Assembly (NCBI GenBank): GCA_006384855.1
Contig: VCJN01003067.1
Coordinates: forward strand, 62,001-126,000
Reading direction: 5' to 3'
Source: Tetraselmis striata
Lineage: Eukaryota > Chlorophyta > Chlorodendrophyceae > Chlorodendrales > Chlorodendraceae
DNA length: 64,000 bases
The translations under genes were made by a program, and so were the position numbers. Below, piece by piece: positions 48,470 through 60,399 of the stretch (the first letter of the stretch is position 1; each line of letters starts with the position of its first letter). Under the pieces are notes generated by a model. That model was given only the letters and a program-made list of their open reading frames with translations, did no database searches and was not told where the DNA came from.

Positions 48470-48753
48470 AAATACTGGCGGTTGGCAACCCTAGTATTGT
48501 TGAGGCCGCATGCATGTTACTGACGTTACAGGACGACGCACGACGTGCCACACCGGCTGATATTTCCATATAGCGGCTCCCCTCCGGCTAGACAGCCACC
48601 TTCTGCCTTTGCGCTCGGCACCTGAGGCTCGTCCAGCGGCTGCCCTAGCTCTAGTAAATGTGAAATAAAGGTGACCGCTTACGGAGCCCTCCAGGCATGC
48701 GACTACGAGCTAGAGAGCTTACCCATATTTCGAGCAGCGATGTCGACTGAACG

Positions 48754-51683
48754 ATGGCGCACGACGTTGAGGCTTCCGGTGCGTCAGCCGAGCTACCGAC
48801 TGCCGTTGCAGCCTCGACTACGGAACTAATCGAACTGGAAAAACGCCTATCGGGCGGAGCGGTGGAGCTAGAGGAGCGGCTTTCGAAGCGGCCGCGTAAA
48901 CTCGGCATTTGCCGACCTCGCGACTCGCCTAGCCGCCAAGCTGGCCGCAGCCCTTCCCGCCGCACATAGCACCCAGCGTGCTATTCCCGCCGGTACTACC
49001 GAGTTGCCGGAGGGTGGTAATGCGTCTCCCGAGGAGCGCGGCACAACGCTAACAGTGGCTACTATTGGAATCTGCTCGATACCCTAGCACCGGCCGGGCA
49101 CATGTCGCGCGGGCCTTTGCGCGCGCATGCTTGTCTCCCGGCCCGCTGGGCGCTTTGTTTCTACTCTTTTCATGCCCACAGTCCTCGCAGCTTGAGCCCA
49201 ACCCCCCTAGTACAGGCGCAACATGGAGGCCAAAAAGACGAGGGACAACGGGGGCACTGTTTGGTGGGAATGGGGGGGGGGGGGGGGGGCGCACCGTTGG
49301 GCGGAGGGGCGGAGCCGCCAAACGGGAAGCCCATTGATGAGGCCCTACTCGCTTCTCCCACGGTAAGATGCTCCGAGCGCTTCCACTCACTATCACCTCC
49401 GCGGTTGAGCCGTTTAGGTTATGGGCCCTTAAACGTCACGTGGGCGCGAGCGGGGTGCGGGGAGAAGTCCGTGCGTCCGGCGCACGTATGGAGTCGTTTC
49501 TCTAAAATCTAAATCAAATAGCTAGTATAAGCACAGTGGTGGTTCGACAAAATCCCGGGGACTTGTCTGTTGAGCGCAACCCCGGAGGCCACCTATCACA
49601 TCCCGCATACCGGTTCCACTTTACGGAAGCAAAAACGCGGTGCTCTTGCCGCCTTGCAAAACGCGGGCATCCACTTCGTCGTGCAATGCTTTGTGTTTCG
49701 TGCGGTGCTTCGTGCTTCATGCAACGGTTAGTAGCATAACGCCACATGGCGACTTCTTCGCGGACCGCCTGGCAAGAACGCTCATCTACGACACCGTGCT
49801 TGCGGACCCCATGGGCGGCCGCTGCGACGCCCCTTGCGCCTAGCGCGCCGAACTTCGTTGCCAGCCCGGTGTACATGAGGCCGCGCTGAAATCTAGAGTC
49901 CATGCTCTCGAGACCGCGGTGCCCCTCCCTGGTGCCCCTCCCTGATATATTCCGGAATCACGCCCTCCGCTCTCGACGGCTGCAACAAGCAGCGACGACG
50001 ATAGCGACAAGGCCAGCCCCTGCGGCGGCTAGGCGTGCGGGAACACCAGTTTCCGCGCCGCGCCCGACTTATGCTACTGATGTTGCATCATCGGCGAGTG
50101 CAGTGGCGACCGCGAGGAGGGCGAGTGCACCATCCGGATCAGCACCGCGCCTATATGAACATCCCGATATTTGGGTGCCGGCAGCGCAGCTACGAGCAGC
50201 CCGCGCCTGCGAGCTGCCCGGATATGAGCAACCCAACTACGAGCAGCTTGCGTATGAGCTGCTTGGGCTCCCTTGACCGCGTTGGCTATCTGCTCTTTGG
50301 CATGGAGGCGTGCGTGCGCGATGGGGCTAGCGTCGACGATGAGGCAGCGAACCTCGCCGACTGCGCTACTACGACGGCGGACAAGCAGCCAATCATAGGT
50401 GGCATGACGATGCAGGAGTCGCACAAGAACAAATAATGTAGGGTAGTCGGTAAAATACAAGTGCTAGGAATTACTCAGTACCAAATTCCCACTGATGTTC
50501 CAATTGCACGCAGCGGTTAGCAGTGAACTGCAGATCCCCGTGTGCAATTGAGGGGGGGTTGTTGGGATCTGCCTGATACCCTAGCACCGTTCGATACCCT
50601 AGCATCGTCCGGACACATGGTCACGCGCCTTTCCACGCGCGCACCTACCCCCCGGCCCGGCGCGCGCATGTCTCCCGGGGCCCTCGCGCAGTGGAAGCGT
50701 GGAGAGCCCATAATCTAAATGGCTCAACCGCGGAGGTGATGGTGAGTGAAAGTGCTCGGAGTGGTACCGACTATGCCACACAAGTCTCCCTGCTATTCAG
50801 CGATCTGGCGACCCGCAACCGTGCGACGGCGGTCGACATGCGCCGCAGCAGTATGTTTCTGAACCCGATCCGTACCCTCGGCCACATGCTCGGGGTATAC
50901 ACATCAACTCACGACGTCCGGGCGGTGACCCGACGCGCCCCTACGTCAGCTGCCGCCGCTCCGGCAGGGGTGAGCAGAGCTGGAGTAGCCACTAACACGG
51001 GATCCGACGCGAAACTCGTCGCCGCCAGTACCATGCCCCTACATGGGCGGGAGAGGATGGCGACTATTCACCAACCGGCGCCGACTACAGCCGACATGTC
51101 GGCGATGCACCAAGCCAAGCTCCCCCGGGAGCTCCCGCCACCACCGACTAGCCAAGAAAAAACCCTAAAAACCATGAAGCGGCGCACCCCCCGGCCGCAG
51201 CAGCCCCTCAAGACACGGCGATGGACGGCGACGACTCGCCACCGGAAGTCGATCAGTTGGCGACAAGCGTTGATCCAGCCCCGCGCCCCGAGCCGGCTCC
51301 ACCGGCCGCAGCCCAAGGCCCCACCGCGACATGAGAGGCCTCGGGGGCCAAGCACCGCTCCCCTCTAGCATACCTCCACAACCAGCACACCAGCCCATGC
51401 GTCCCGCCTGGCCCAGCTCGCGGCAGAGGCTCACCGCCCCCGTCACCCCCCGCGCCGGACGACCCCCGTGCAGCCGCAGGTACTCTCCGCCCGCAAGGCA
51501 CCCAACCCCAAGCCCGACGCACGCCCGCGACTATCAGCGTCTCAACCCAACAACTACGGGCGTTTTTAGCCGATACGCCCGGAATCCATGTTTTCGAATT
51601 TACCAGCACTTTCCCCGCAAGTATTTTAGGCAATGTATCGCCCGACCCGCGGGCTTGGTACATGCACGAGACGAAGTCATCAT
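48754..51683 (+). CDS. Poorly resolved Ala/Pro-rich multi-exon coding region
   Basis: A series of plus-strand stretches with clear coding character but shifting frame: 48754-48900 (coiled coil, TTELIELEKRLSGGAVELEE), 48900-49050 (ADLATRLAAKLAAALPAAHS), a piece ending at donor CACG|GTAAGA near 49362 (PIDEALLASP), 49540-49735 (WWFDKIPGTCLLSATPEATY; GIHFVVQCFVFRAVLRAS), 49736-49900 (HGDFFADRLARTLIYDTVLA), 49970-50436, 50730-51180 (YATQVSLLFSDLATRNRATA), and 51500-51683 (TQQLRAFLADTPGIHVFEFT, ending TAA). These could be exons of one gene, two genes, or a decayed gene. No known domain was identified. Confidence 0.35.
49066..50790. repeat. Short dispersed repeat, copies at 49066-49160 and 50565-50700
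   Basis: Both copies start near GATACCCTAGCACCG and continue into GCGCGCATG and TGTCTCCCGG words. A block at 49375-49430 (TCACCTCCGCGGTTGAGCC) is present inverted at 50705-50765. They lie between coding stretches, so may be intron-borne. Confidence 0.55.
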
Positions 51684-51789
51684 TCCATTAAACACATTAT
51701 ACTGTGCCAAAAATATTAGAGATGGAGGGCATTGTAGCCCCCACCCCACCAATCTAGCCGGCTTAGCGGTACATAAATACTGAGCACCA

Positions 51790-52060
51790 TGCAGCTATTC
51801 CGGTTAGCTCCCCTCCCCCATCACACCTCGGTAGCAGCAGCCTCTGGCTGCCTTAGCGTGCCTGTTGAGCTCTGAATGGGATGGATTTGACTTAGGTAGG
51901 GACAGTAGGCAGGGGGCGCTGCTGTCTTAGCTATAGCCCAGTGGAAGGAGGAGGGGCTAGGAAACATAGGAGGATGGCCGATAGCTTGAGCTGTGATAAC
52001 ACTTCGTGTTCCCCACTGTGGTTAGACATATCAAGTCCTAAGAACAACTCAGTCTGCGCG
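51790..52060. other. No gene seen between two coding regions
   Basis: Non-coding spacer with no repeat recognised. Confidence 0.35.
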
Positions 52061-52214
52061 AGTGCATGCGGCAGACTACACGTTGTTATCAATTAAAATT
52101 TCCACGTGCCCCCACCCAACGCTCTCGTCGCGTGGCGGCCCTGGCCGTTGGACCTATAGCCAGGCCGATACGCAATCAGTGGCGGGTCATGGGCAGGGCC
52201 CGCCAGCGGCAGAC

Positions 52215-54501
52215 ATGTCGCCGAGTTTGGCTGCCGCTAGCGATGCGGCCGAGAGCTGGCCTACGCCTGGCGATAGCCAGGCTGGGGAGAGCGGCGGGCA
52301 GGGAGCCGGCGAGTCGGCAGCCACACCCTCTGGACTTGCGCTCGCATTAGGCGGGGGTGAGGGCGTGCCGGATGCCAGCGACTCAGAGGCTAAAGGCGCG
52401 AAGACCACCATGCGCACGGTAAGAGCTGCGGAATAGGCGGGATGGAGGGCAGGAGGGAGGGGGTTGTGGCCGTGCTGCGATGTAACGATGTGTGCACCTT
52501 TGTATTTTTACGGCTTTCTAATTATGTCGCCATCGCACGTTCGACCGGCAGCCCCCGACTGCAAAAGCTGGCACGAGCAACGCACTCCCTGCCCCCGCTG
52601 CCGACGATTTGCAGCCGGCCTCAAAAGAAGCGACGCCAGTCGCCAAGGTGGGCGGCCCTGCTGCGATGTAAGGTTGTCCTGGGCTTCTGTAGTTTTCAGC
52701 TTTCTAATTATGTCGCCATCCCACTTTCGACCCACAGTCCCCGACTGCAAAATCTGGCACGAGCGACAAACCCCCTGCCCCCGCTGCAGCCGCGCCGTAG
52801 CCGGCCTCGAATGAGGCGACGCCAGTCGCCAAGGTGGGCGGCCTCGCTGCGATGTAAGGCTATGCTAGGTTTTTGGTAGTTTTCGACTTGCTAATCATGC
52901 CGCCATCGCACGTTCCACCGATAGCCCCGAGTGCAAAAGCTGGCGCGGGCGACGCACCCCCTCGCCTTGATGCCGACGAGTCGCAACCGGCTCGCAAGAG
53001 GCGTCACCAGTTGCCAAGGTGGGTGGCCTTGCTGCGATGTAAGGCTATGCTGGGCTGTTTTAGTTTCCGGCTTGCTAATTCTTATATGTCGCCATCGCAC
53101 GTTCAACCGGCAGCCCCCGACTGCAAAAGCTGGCACGAGCAACGAACTCCCTGCCCCCGCTGCCGACGAGTTGCAGCCGGCCTCAAAAGAAGCAACGCCA
53201 TTCGCCAAGGTGGGTGGCCTTGCTGCGATGTCAGGTTGTCATGGGCTTCTGTAGTTTTCGGCTTTCTAATTATGCCGCCATCGCACTTTCGACCCATAGC
53301 CCCTGATTGCAAAAGCAGGCACGAGCGACGAACCCGCTGCCCCCGCTGCAGCCGCGCCGCAGCCGGCCTCGAAAGAGGCGACGCCAGTCGCAAGGTGGCG
53401 GCGTTACTGCGATGTAAGGCTATGCCAGGTTTTGTAGTTTTCGACTTGCTAATTATGCCGCCATCGCACATTCCACCGACAGCCCCCAAGTGCAAAAGCT
53501 GGCACTGACGAGCGACGCACCCCCTCGCCTTGATGCCGACGAGTCGCAACCGGCTCGCAAGAGGCGCCGCCAGTCGCCAAGGTGGGTGGCCTTGCTGCGA
53601 TGGAAGGCTATGCTGGGCTGTTACATTTTTCGGCTTGCTGATTATATGTCGCCATCGTACGTTCGACCGACAGCCCCCGAGTGCAAAAGCTGGCACTAGC
53701 GACGCATCCCCTTGCCCGCTACCGACGAGTCGCAGCCGGCCTCAAAAGAAGCGACGCCAGTCGCCAAGGTGGGCGGCCTTGCTGCGATGTAATGCGGTTG
53801 TCCACCTTTGCATTCTTATGGCTTGCTAATTATGTCGCCAACGCGCGTTCGACCTACCCACATCCTCCCGACTGCTACCTAGTTGCACGAGCGACGCACC
53901 CCCTCGCCTTGCTGCCGTAGAGTCGTAACCGGCCTCAATAGAAGCGACGCCAGTCGCAAGGTGGGGGGCCTTGTTGCGATGTAAGGCTACGTTGGGCTTT
54001 TTTTAGTTTCCGACTTGCTGATTATGTCGCCATCGCACATTCGACCCATACCCCCCGAGTGCAAAAGCTGGCACGAGCGACCTATCCCCAGCCCTCGGTG
54101 CGGCCTAAAGTAGTTCCAGCCGGCCTCGAAAGAGGCGCCGCCAATCGCCAAGGTGGGCGGCCTTGCTGCGATTTAATGTTGTTGTGCACCTTTGTAGTTT
54201 TATTCGGCTTGTTACTAATGTAGTCATCGCACGTTCGTTCCACCTACAACCCCCGACTGCAAAAGCTGGCACGGGCGACGCAACCCCTTCGCCTTGCTTC
54301 CGACAAGCCGCAGCCGGCCTCGAAATAGGGACGCCATTCGCCAAAGGTGGTTGGCCTTACTGCGATATAATGTTGTCGTGCGCCTTTGTATTTCTACGGC
54401 TTGCTATTCTCATCGCCATGTGGCACAACAAAAGCCACTACCCAGAAGACATATACTACAGCGCCTCCGACGCGGCGCCAGCACAACAAGGCTGCAGATA
54501 G
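52215..54501 (+). CDS. Ala/Pro-rich gene with a tandem exon array
   Basis: The first recognisable exon (52215-52418, 68 codons, Ser/Gly/Ala-rich, ending at donor ACG|GTAAGA in phase 0) is followed by exons at 52552-52647, 52738-52833, 52925-53018, 53114-53209, 53300-53394, 53483-53581 and 53674-53768, then about three decayed units. Each starts after CAG or TAG and ends CAAG|GTGG. Intact 96-nt units encode 32 residues such as AKAGTSNELPAPAADELQPA followed by SKEATPFAK. A possible last exon ends in TAG at 54499-54501 (PEDIYYSASDAAPAQQ). Only the 52552, 52738 and 53114 exons are 96 nt; one of these has an in-frame TAG and the others are 94-99 nt, so the array is drifting or the gene is already dead. 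Family unknown. Confidence 0.5.
52440..54420. repeat. ~187-bp satellite, about 10-11 units
   Basis: GCTGCGATGTAA-type words recur at roughly 186-192-bp spacing from about 52472 to 54360. Units are clearly related, with odd and even units more alike in places (for example, CTTGATGCCGACGAGTCGCA in alternate units). Decay increases toward the 3' end. Confidence 0.9.
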
Positions 54502-54639
54502 AGGTGCTATTAAAAAAGAGTAAGGAGAAGGGGCGTTTCTGCTATATGTCAGCGCCCTATGTTGTATTAAATATATGAAGTAACTTGACAGTTGAATCAG
54601 CGATGCGTCGATTTTTCAGAAAATTTTAAAAGAACGGGT

Positions 54640-55189
54640 TCTATATCACCGGCCTACAGTTCCATCAATTGCATTGCCAGCGCTTTGGAGTACCAGCAGC
54701 GAGCGTTTGCATTGCCGGCGCTTTGAAGTACTAGAGTTTTTTTTCCATTACCAGCAGCGAGTAGCGAGTACCAGTACCAGCTTTATCGCGGGGCACTCGG
54801 TGAATCACCCGGGCTCACCATGAGGCTTTGCTCGCAAAAGATTTCCTCGGGGTCTTGAGCTTGGTGGCCGCTCGAGAGCGCGCTCGCTGCCTCACCAGAC
54901 GGCGCAAATTCGTCTGCCATCCCGTTGCTGAAGCTGCACAGCGCGTCCGACGATCACCCACACACACACGTGCACGCGTGGCCCGGACTCTGAACCGTGT
55001 GCGTATCACTCATCCATCCCGCCTTATGCGGGATGCGGGCCGCTTTTAGGCGGCTTGCTGTGTTGATTTTCTAATTCTGGGGAACTGCCCTTTTTGTAAT
55101 TCACACCAGTACCAGCTTTATTGAAGTTGCCCGTAACGTTTTTTTTTTCGCCCCCGGGACAGGACTGGCACCAGTGAAACCCTTGCAGC
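54640..55189. repeat. Dispersed repeat flanking the hAT pair, left side
   Basis: Shares GGGAACTGCCCTTTTTGTAA, CGCCTTATGCGGGATGCGGG and (CCAGTA)-rich segments with 59530-59900. Related words occur near 16550-16780. Confidence 0.65.
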
Positions 55190-55197
55190 GTCTCTAC

Positions 55198-57284
55198 CAG
55201 GGTTGCCCTGAAGCCCCCCCCAGAGGTATTCAGTTCAGCCTGAACTGAATTCAGGCACTTCAGGCTGAATTCAGCTGAAGGGTCTTCAGGCTGAATTCAG
55301 GCCTGATTCAGGCCTGAATTCAGCAATCAGGCCTGAATTCAGCATGAAGGCGCTTCAATTGAGGTATTCAGGTATTCAGGTTGAACTTCGCGCCTGAATC
55401 CCCCTCAAGGTACTATGTATATTGTATGTGGTGTGGGCATAGCAGCGTCTATTGAGTCACTAATACCTAGCGGCAAGCATGAGAACACATGGACCTCCGA
55501 ACATGCATATGGAGTGATATATATATGTATATACGTGTGCTCATGCCGTTCCGCTGAGCAAGAGGTGGTCGGCGGGCCGGCGGGCCTTTGCGCCCCCTTA
55601 CCCCCCCCCACCCCTCCCCCCCCACCCCCCCCCCCCCCCCCAAGAGACAGTGGCCAATAAATTACTTAGTGCTTGTAAAGAAATTGTTACATAACTTTGA
55701 TGAAAAACCCTGACCCTCCCGCCTTTCCAGGCTACCAGTGTCTTGATGACTTCCTTACGATTCGGTGGCCTTGATATCCGGCTTGCCAGAGAGCATGTAA
55801 CACTCCTAGCCAAAGTTGCACGAGAGAGCAGCGTCCACCTGTGCAACCAGGTCTACATTATTGTGTATGAATACTTCAGTGGCCATATTCCCCACACCCA
55901 TCTTATCCCGCAGGCTCTGCGTGACTAGGCCAGCGAGAGGGAACACGCACTCACACTCTATCTGACTAGCATGGATTGCAAGCAACATACGTGCCAATTC
56001 CAATTCCGAGTTTGCGGGGGTGGGCCAGCACATCCTCCATGGCCGTTGCCACAGACCATTCCGCGTGGGCTGGCTGCCGCTCTCGCAAGTTTGAGCTGGC
56101 GGTCTGTGGCATTGTGCCATGCAGGTGGTGATCCACCACAGCACGTGTCGTGATAAGGCTCCTCAGCATGCTCCATGTCTGACGTGCACATGCAAGCAAT
56201 ACGCATGTCAGTATGTTGTATTGCAGCACGACAGGGCATGCACATCAGCTCAGGAGTAATACAAAACAGCATGGCATGTTGTGTAAACTTACGCTGGTGA
56301 AGTGCGTCTTCACTGGTGTGATGAACTTGACAGCCTTCACCCACATCTCACGGCATGCGAGGACCAGCGCGTGCCAGCCCTTGGAGGACTTCTTGGTCGA
56401 GGTGATGCAAGATTTAAGCTTATTCTGAATCTTGCTCAAGGTGAAACTCTGCACGTACACATCCAACACACATATGGCAGTCAGTAGATAGTGGAGCTGG
56501 GCATGTCTACCACATCACATGGGATGCCGGCTGCTTGCTCATCGTCACCGTCAAGTTCTATCGGTGGTTCAGCGCTGGCAGTGTCGGGCCGGGGCAAAGC
56601 GGACTGCGACGAGTCGCCAACGTTACGGCGGTTCGTATGGCGGGATGGGCCGGGGCGCGAGCCTGGTGGCGGCGGCGGCATGCTCTCTTCGTGGCCGGCG
56701 GCCTGCATGTCGACTTCGGCCTCCGCAGCGCCGGCTTAAGGTTCGGCGGCCTCCGAGGCAACCTGCGCGGCTTCCATAATCAGCTTGGGGGGGGGGAGGG
56801 GGGGGACTGGGCGTAGGGTTGAGACTTGAGACTTGAGAGTGGAGAGTGTAGTGCTGCGATCGCGCGCCATTTGGTGATGCTGTATTCCGTATTCCTTGGC
56901 GGCGGTCGCCAGCCTGCGTTGCCGCCCAAGGAATACAGCAAGTGCAGGATGACGCATTACCGAAACTGAGAACACCGTTTAACACTGCGCAATATACTAT
57001 TGGCCACCATCATGTACTATATGATGTGTATGTGGGCCTGGTACGGATGCGGCCGTGTGCAACACCTAGGGCGATTATAGTACAATTTCTCTGCGGATTC
57101 GGACAAATCATAACGATTGGATTGTACCGCTAGCCGCTACACTCAAAACTCGTACGTTTAGAGGGACTTCAGGTAGCGGGTATTCAGGCCATTTTCGCTA
57201 GGTATTCAGCCTGAACTGAATTCAGGTGAAGTCGGGACTTCAGCCTGAAGTGGCCTGAACTGAAGCCCCTTCAGGGCAACCTTG
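55198..57284 (-). mobile_element. hAT transposon 1 (2,087 bp)
   Basis: Ends CAGGGTTGCCCTGAAG and (inverted) CAAGGTTGCCCTGAAG; GTCTCTAC lies at 55190-55197 and 57285-57292. Both ends carry arrays of TTCAGGCTGAATTCAG-like palindromic words (55220-55400, 57160-57270). The transposase remains read on the minus strand: Pro-rich N-terminal part near 56480-56710, a middle piece near 56250-56460, and the dimerisation domain at 55860-56010. The coding pieces are in different frames, so the element needs transposase from elsewhere. Confidence 0.85.
55806..56144 (-). pseudogene. hAT C-terminal dimerisation domain, element 1
   Basis: LLAIHASQIECECVFPLAGL and VTQSLRDKMGVGNMATEVFI align with the hATC domain of element 2 and of the family. 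The frame upstream of 56060 loses family similarity, so the protein is broken. Ends in TGA after ALSCNFG. Confidence 0.75.
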
Positions 57285-57292
57285 GTCTCTAC

Positions 57293-59491
57293 CAGGGCTG
57301 TGCGGAACTGAGTTCCGTTCCGGCGAGTTCCGGAGTTCCGGCCGATCCGGAACGGAACTGCCGGAATTTCGTTCCGGCGGAACTCGGCCAAAAATCGCCG
57401 GAACTGACCCCCCCCCCCCCCCCCCCCCCCCCCGAAACTCCTTATAAACGTGTCCAAATTGAGTCACGGAAGTTGCCACGTACTGCTCTCGTCGAGAAAA
57501 GTTGTTTGCCGGTGTCAAAAAGTCGGTACATTAATAGGAGGCGCGGGTTCCGCCACCCCGGCTCCTGGACGGTTCCGGCGGGACGGAACTAGACCGACCC
57601 CCCGGAACTCGCCGGAACTCCCTCTAAACTTGTCCAAATTTGGCCACAGAAGTTGCCACGTACTCCTCTCATCGAGATAAGGCCTTTCCAGGTGCCACAT
57701 AGTCCGTCATCCGTACATAATAGGAGGCACAACCGCTATCGGCAGCAAACCTCACACACCAGTCACTCACCAAACGCCGCACTCCGCCTCCAAGCTTGCA
57801 ACCCCCCACCCAAACCTCTCACCGAACCACACCGCCACCGCACACCACCCCCAACACCCGCCGGGACTATGTCTGCTACCGGTGATGATGTCTTCGTTCC
57901 CTGCAGACGCCGGCATGGAGGACAGCGTGCCGGCTGGAGAGCGCGTCGGAGCGGGCGATGGCGCCGGCGTTGGCGCCACTCACACCACCCCGCCCACATG
58001 CCACAGCAGCCGCCGCCCTCCTCGCCCGCCTGCCGCCAGTGCGTCGTCCGACCGCGTCGAACCTCAACCTATCGTTGTCGATCCCGAGGCAGATGAACAT
58101 GACGACAACGCTGACGAGCCGCACTTTCGTTGTCGCCTCGAGAGTCGACAACGAAAGAGTCTGCCATGGGGACAGGGCAGCAGCCCGGAGCGATGCTATC
58201 ATGCTCATCAAGCAGTACAAGGATGATGTGCTGCTTGAGGCACTGCTCACCCTGCACCGCACCATGGAAGAGGCCAAGCAGGCGGCTAGCGACGCTGAGC
58301 GGGCCGCTGGCGATGGTGGAACTGCTGGGGATGAGGCAGAGGACGACTTGGATTTGATGCGTGACGAGGAGCCGGATGAGGGGGCACTGGAATTGATGGC
58401 CGAGGACAACAGGAAGCATATGGTGGAAGCAGAGTGGTCTCGGTACCTGACCAAAGCATCCCAGCTGCGTAAGGCCGGTGGCTTTGAGAAGGGCAAGACT
58501 GTGCTGGATTGGTGGCGCATGCACCACGCGGATTTCCCCCTTGTGGCTGAGCTAGCCCGCTTGCTGCTATGCATTCCCGCTAGCCAAATTGAATGTGAAA
58601 GCATATTCTCTCTGGCAGGGCTGGTCACCCAGCACCTGCGTAACCGCATGGGTGTCGAGATGATGTCCCAACAGGTCTTCATCAAGAAGAATGTGGATGC
58701 CGCCACAGAGGTGCAAGACATACTCATGCAAGCCTACGGCCCACAGACGTACAGAACCACCTTGGCTTCCAGTGTGAACATCCCGTCTGAGCTGCACGAG
58801 GCCCGCAAGCTGGCTGCTGCGCTGGAGGATGAGCTCCCCGACAGCGACATCTCACCAACAGCTCTGGACGTGGACCAGGCCGATGCCGAGCAGCAATTGA
58901 ACGACATGCAGACGGTGTGCGAGGACAACCAGCGCTACATGCTGTGACCTGCTTGTGATATGCTCGTGATGCAGACGTACACATAGATGGTAGGCCGTGA
59001 GGCCGGGAGGGTCAGGGGCGTAGACAGCAAAACCTGTAATATGTCTTTACAAACCAAACTTTGCCATTTTGAGCCTTGCACGAGTCTATCTCCATTGCAC
59101 TGCCAATTGGTTTGCGGAGTGCATATGCTTGTTGCATGTTGTGATTGTTGCATGATGGAGACGTACACATAGATGGTAGGCCGGGGGGGTTAGGGAAGAA
59201 GAAAGCAGCACCTGTAATATGTGTTATCAAGCTGAACTTGGTCATTGTGAGCCTTGCATGAGTCTGTATGCACTGCACTGGCTGAGTTCCGGCATGTTCC
59301 TGCGCGGAACACAATTCCGCTCCGTTAGTTCCGGCACAGTTCCGGCGGAATTCCGGCGGCCGGAACGGAATTCCGGCCCCAGTTCCGGCCCCCGGAACGG
59401 AATTCCGGTGTTCCGTTCCGGCGGAACGGAATCCGCGGAATTCCGTTCCCCCGGAACGGAACTCCACGAATCGCAGTTCCGCACAACCCTG
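57293..59491 (+). mobile_element. hAT transposon 2 (2,199 bp)
   Basis: Ends CAGGGCTGTGCGGAAC and (inverted) CAGGGTTGTGCGGAAC; GTCTCTAC lies directly on each side (57285-57292 and 59492-59499). Both ends carry arrays of TTCCGGCGGAAC-like palindromes (57300-57400, 57575-57620, 59285-59470). A 26-base poly-C interrupts the left array. The transposase gene (+) retains only N- and C-terminal parts, so this copy is probably an internally deleted, non-autonomous element. Confidence 0.9.
57870..58947 (+). pseudogene. hAT transposase, internally deleted
   Basis: The N-terminal part from about 57870 is Pro/Ser/Ala-rich and acidic (EPQPIVVDPEADEHDDNADE). At about 58150 the coding frame changes, and from there to TGA at 58947 runs the C-terminal half: acidic linker, then DWWRMHHADFPLVAELARLL and IPASQIECESIFSLAGLVT, the diagnostic hATC dimerisation motif. 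The BED zinc finger and the DDE catalytic region that should lie between are missing, consistent with about 250 remaining C-terminal codons against 600-700 in a full hAT transposase. Confidence 0.85.
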
Positions 59492-59499
59492 GTCTCTAC

Positions 59500-59960
59500 G
59501 TTGCCTTGTATTACGCGGTACCCGTAGTCTCTTGTTGCTTGCGCGCTTTTGTCATCCAAACCAGTACCAGCAGTTCTGGGGAACTGCCCTTTTTGTAATT
59601 CACACCAGGATCAGCAGTACCAGCAGCGAGTGGCGAGTACCAGTAATCCTTACCAGCAGCCGAGCGTTCGCATTGCCAGACTCTGAATCGTGTGCGCATC
59701 ACTCATCCATCCCGCCTTATGCGGAATGCGGGCCGCTTTTAGGCGCCTTGCTATGTTGATTTTCAAATTATGGGGAATTATTGCCCTTTTTGTAATTCAC
59801 ACCAGCAGCCGAGCGTTCGCATTGCCAGCGCTTTGAAGTAGTCGCTACCAGTTTTTTCTTCCATATCACCAGCGGCGATAGCGAGTACCAGTACCTCCCA
59901 ACCACGAGATCGTAATCGGACGGCTGTGTAATTAAGGACCGTGGGTGGGCGGGTGGGTGG
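59500..59960. repeat. Dispersed repeat flanking the hAT pair, right side
   Basis: Continuation of the family seen at 54640-55189. Two partial units in tandem: GGGAACTGCCCTTTTTGTAA near 59579 and a variant near 59772. A (GTGGGTGG)n run follows at 59943-59970. Confidence 0.65.
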
Positions 59961-60061
59961 GTGGGTGGATTATAGTACTTAGTAGTACATGCCAGTAGAT
60001 AAGCGCTTTAGTCATGCACCTATAGGCCCGATCCGCTGCACTATACGGGTACCCGTACGGC

Positions 60062-60270
60062 AATAAAGCTCACCGCCGAAAAATCGACGCTTCGCTGGAT
60101 GAAGTCGTTGCTGAAATATAGGCGCTTTGCGAGTGCATTACGGGTGGCGACATGCTGCCGTTCAAGCGTAACCTGGCATTAGTCGTGCGTGCTCGAAAGC
60201 AGCATCGTCTGACGACTGCAACCGAGGCCGAGGCCGAGGCCGACTTTCAAGCAACCTTGGCCGAAGCATA
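60062..60270 (+). pseudogene. Unidentified coding-like fragment
   Basis: Natural-looking frame (GGDMLPFKRNLALVVRARKQ, then EAEAEADFQATLAEA) to TAA at 60270, with one in-frame TAG near 60118 and a triple GAGGCC repeat. Could be the end of an ORF upstream of the LINE-like remains. Family unknown. Confidence 0.3.
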
Positions 60271-60399
60271 AGGCGTGTCAAGCCAGCGAGGAGCCGCTAC
60301 CGTGGAGCCTTTGTGCGCGAACGTCCAGCATGGCGGATGAAAGGCAAACCTCGGCGGTGCCGACTTTTGTGTCTTCCTCTCACTCGAAGGAAGCCACTG

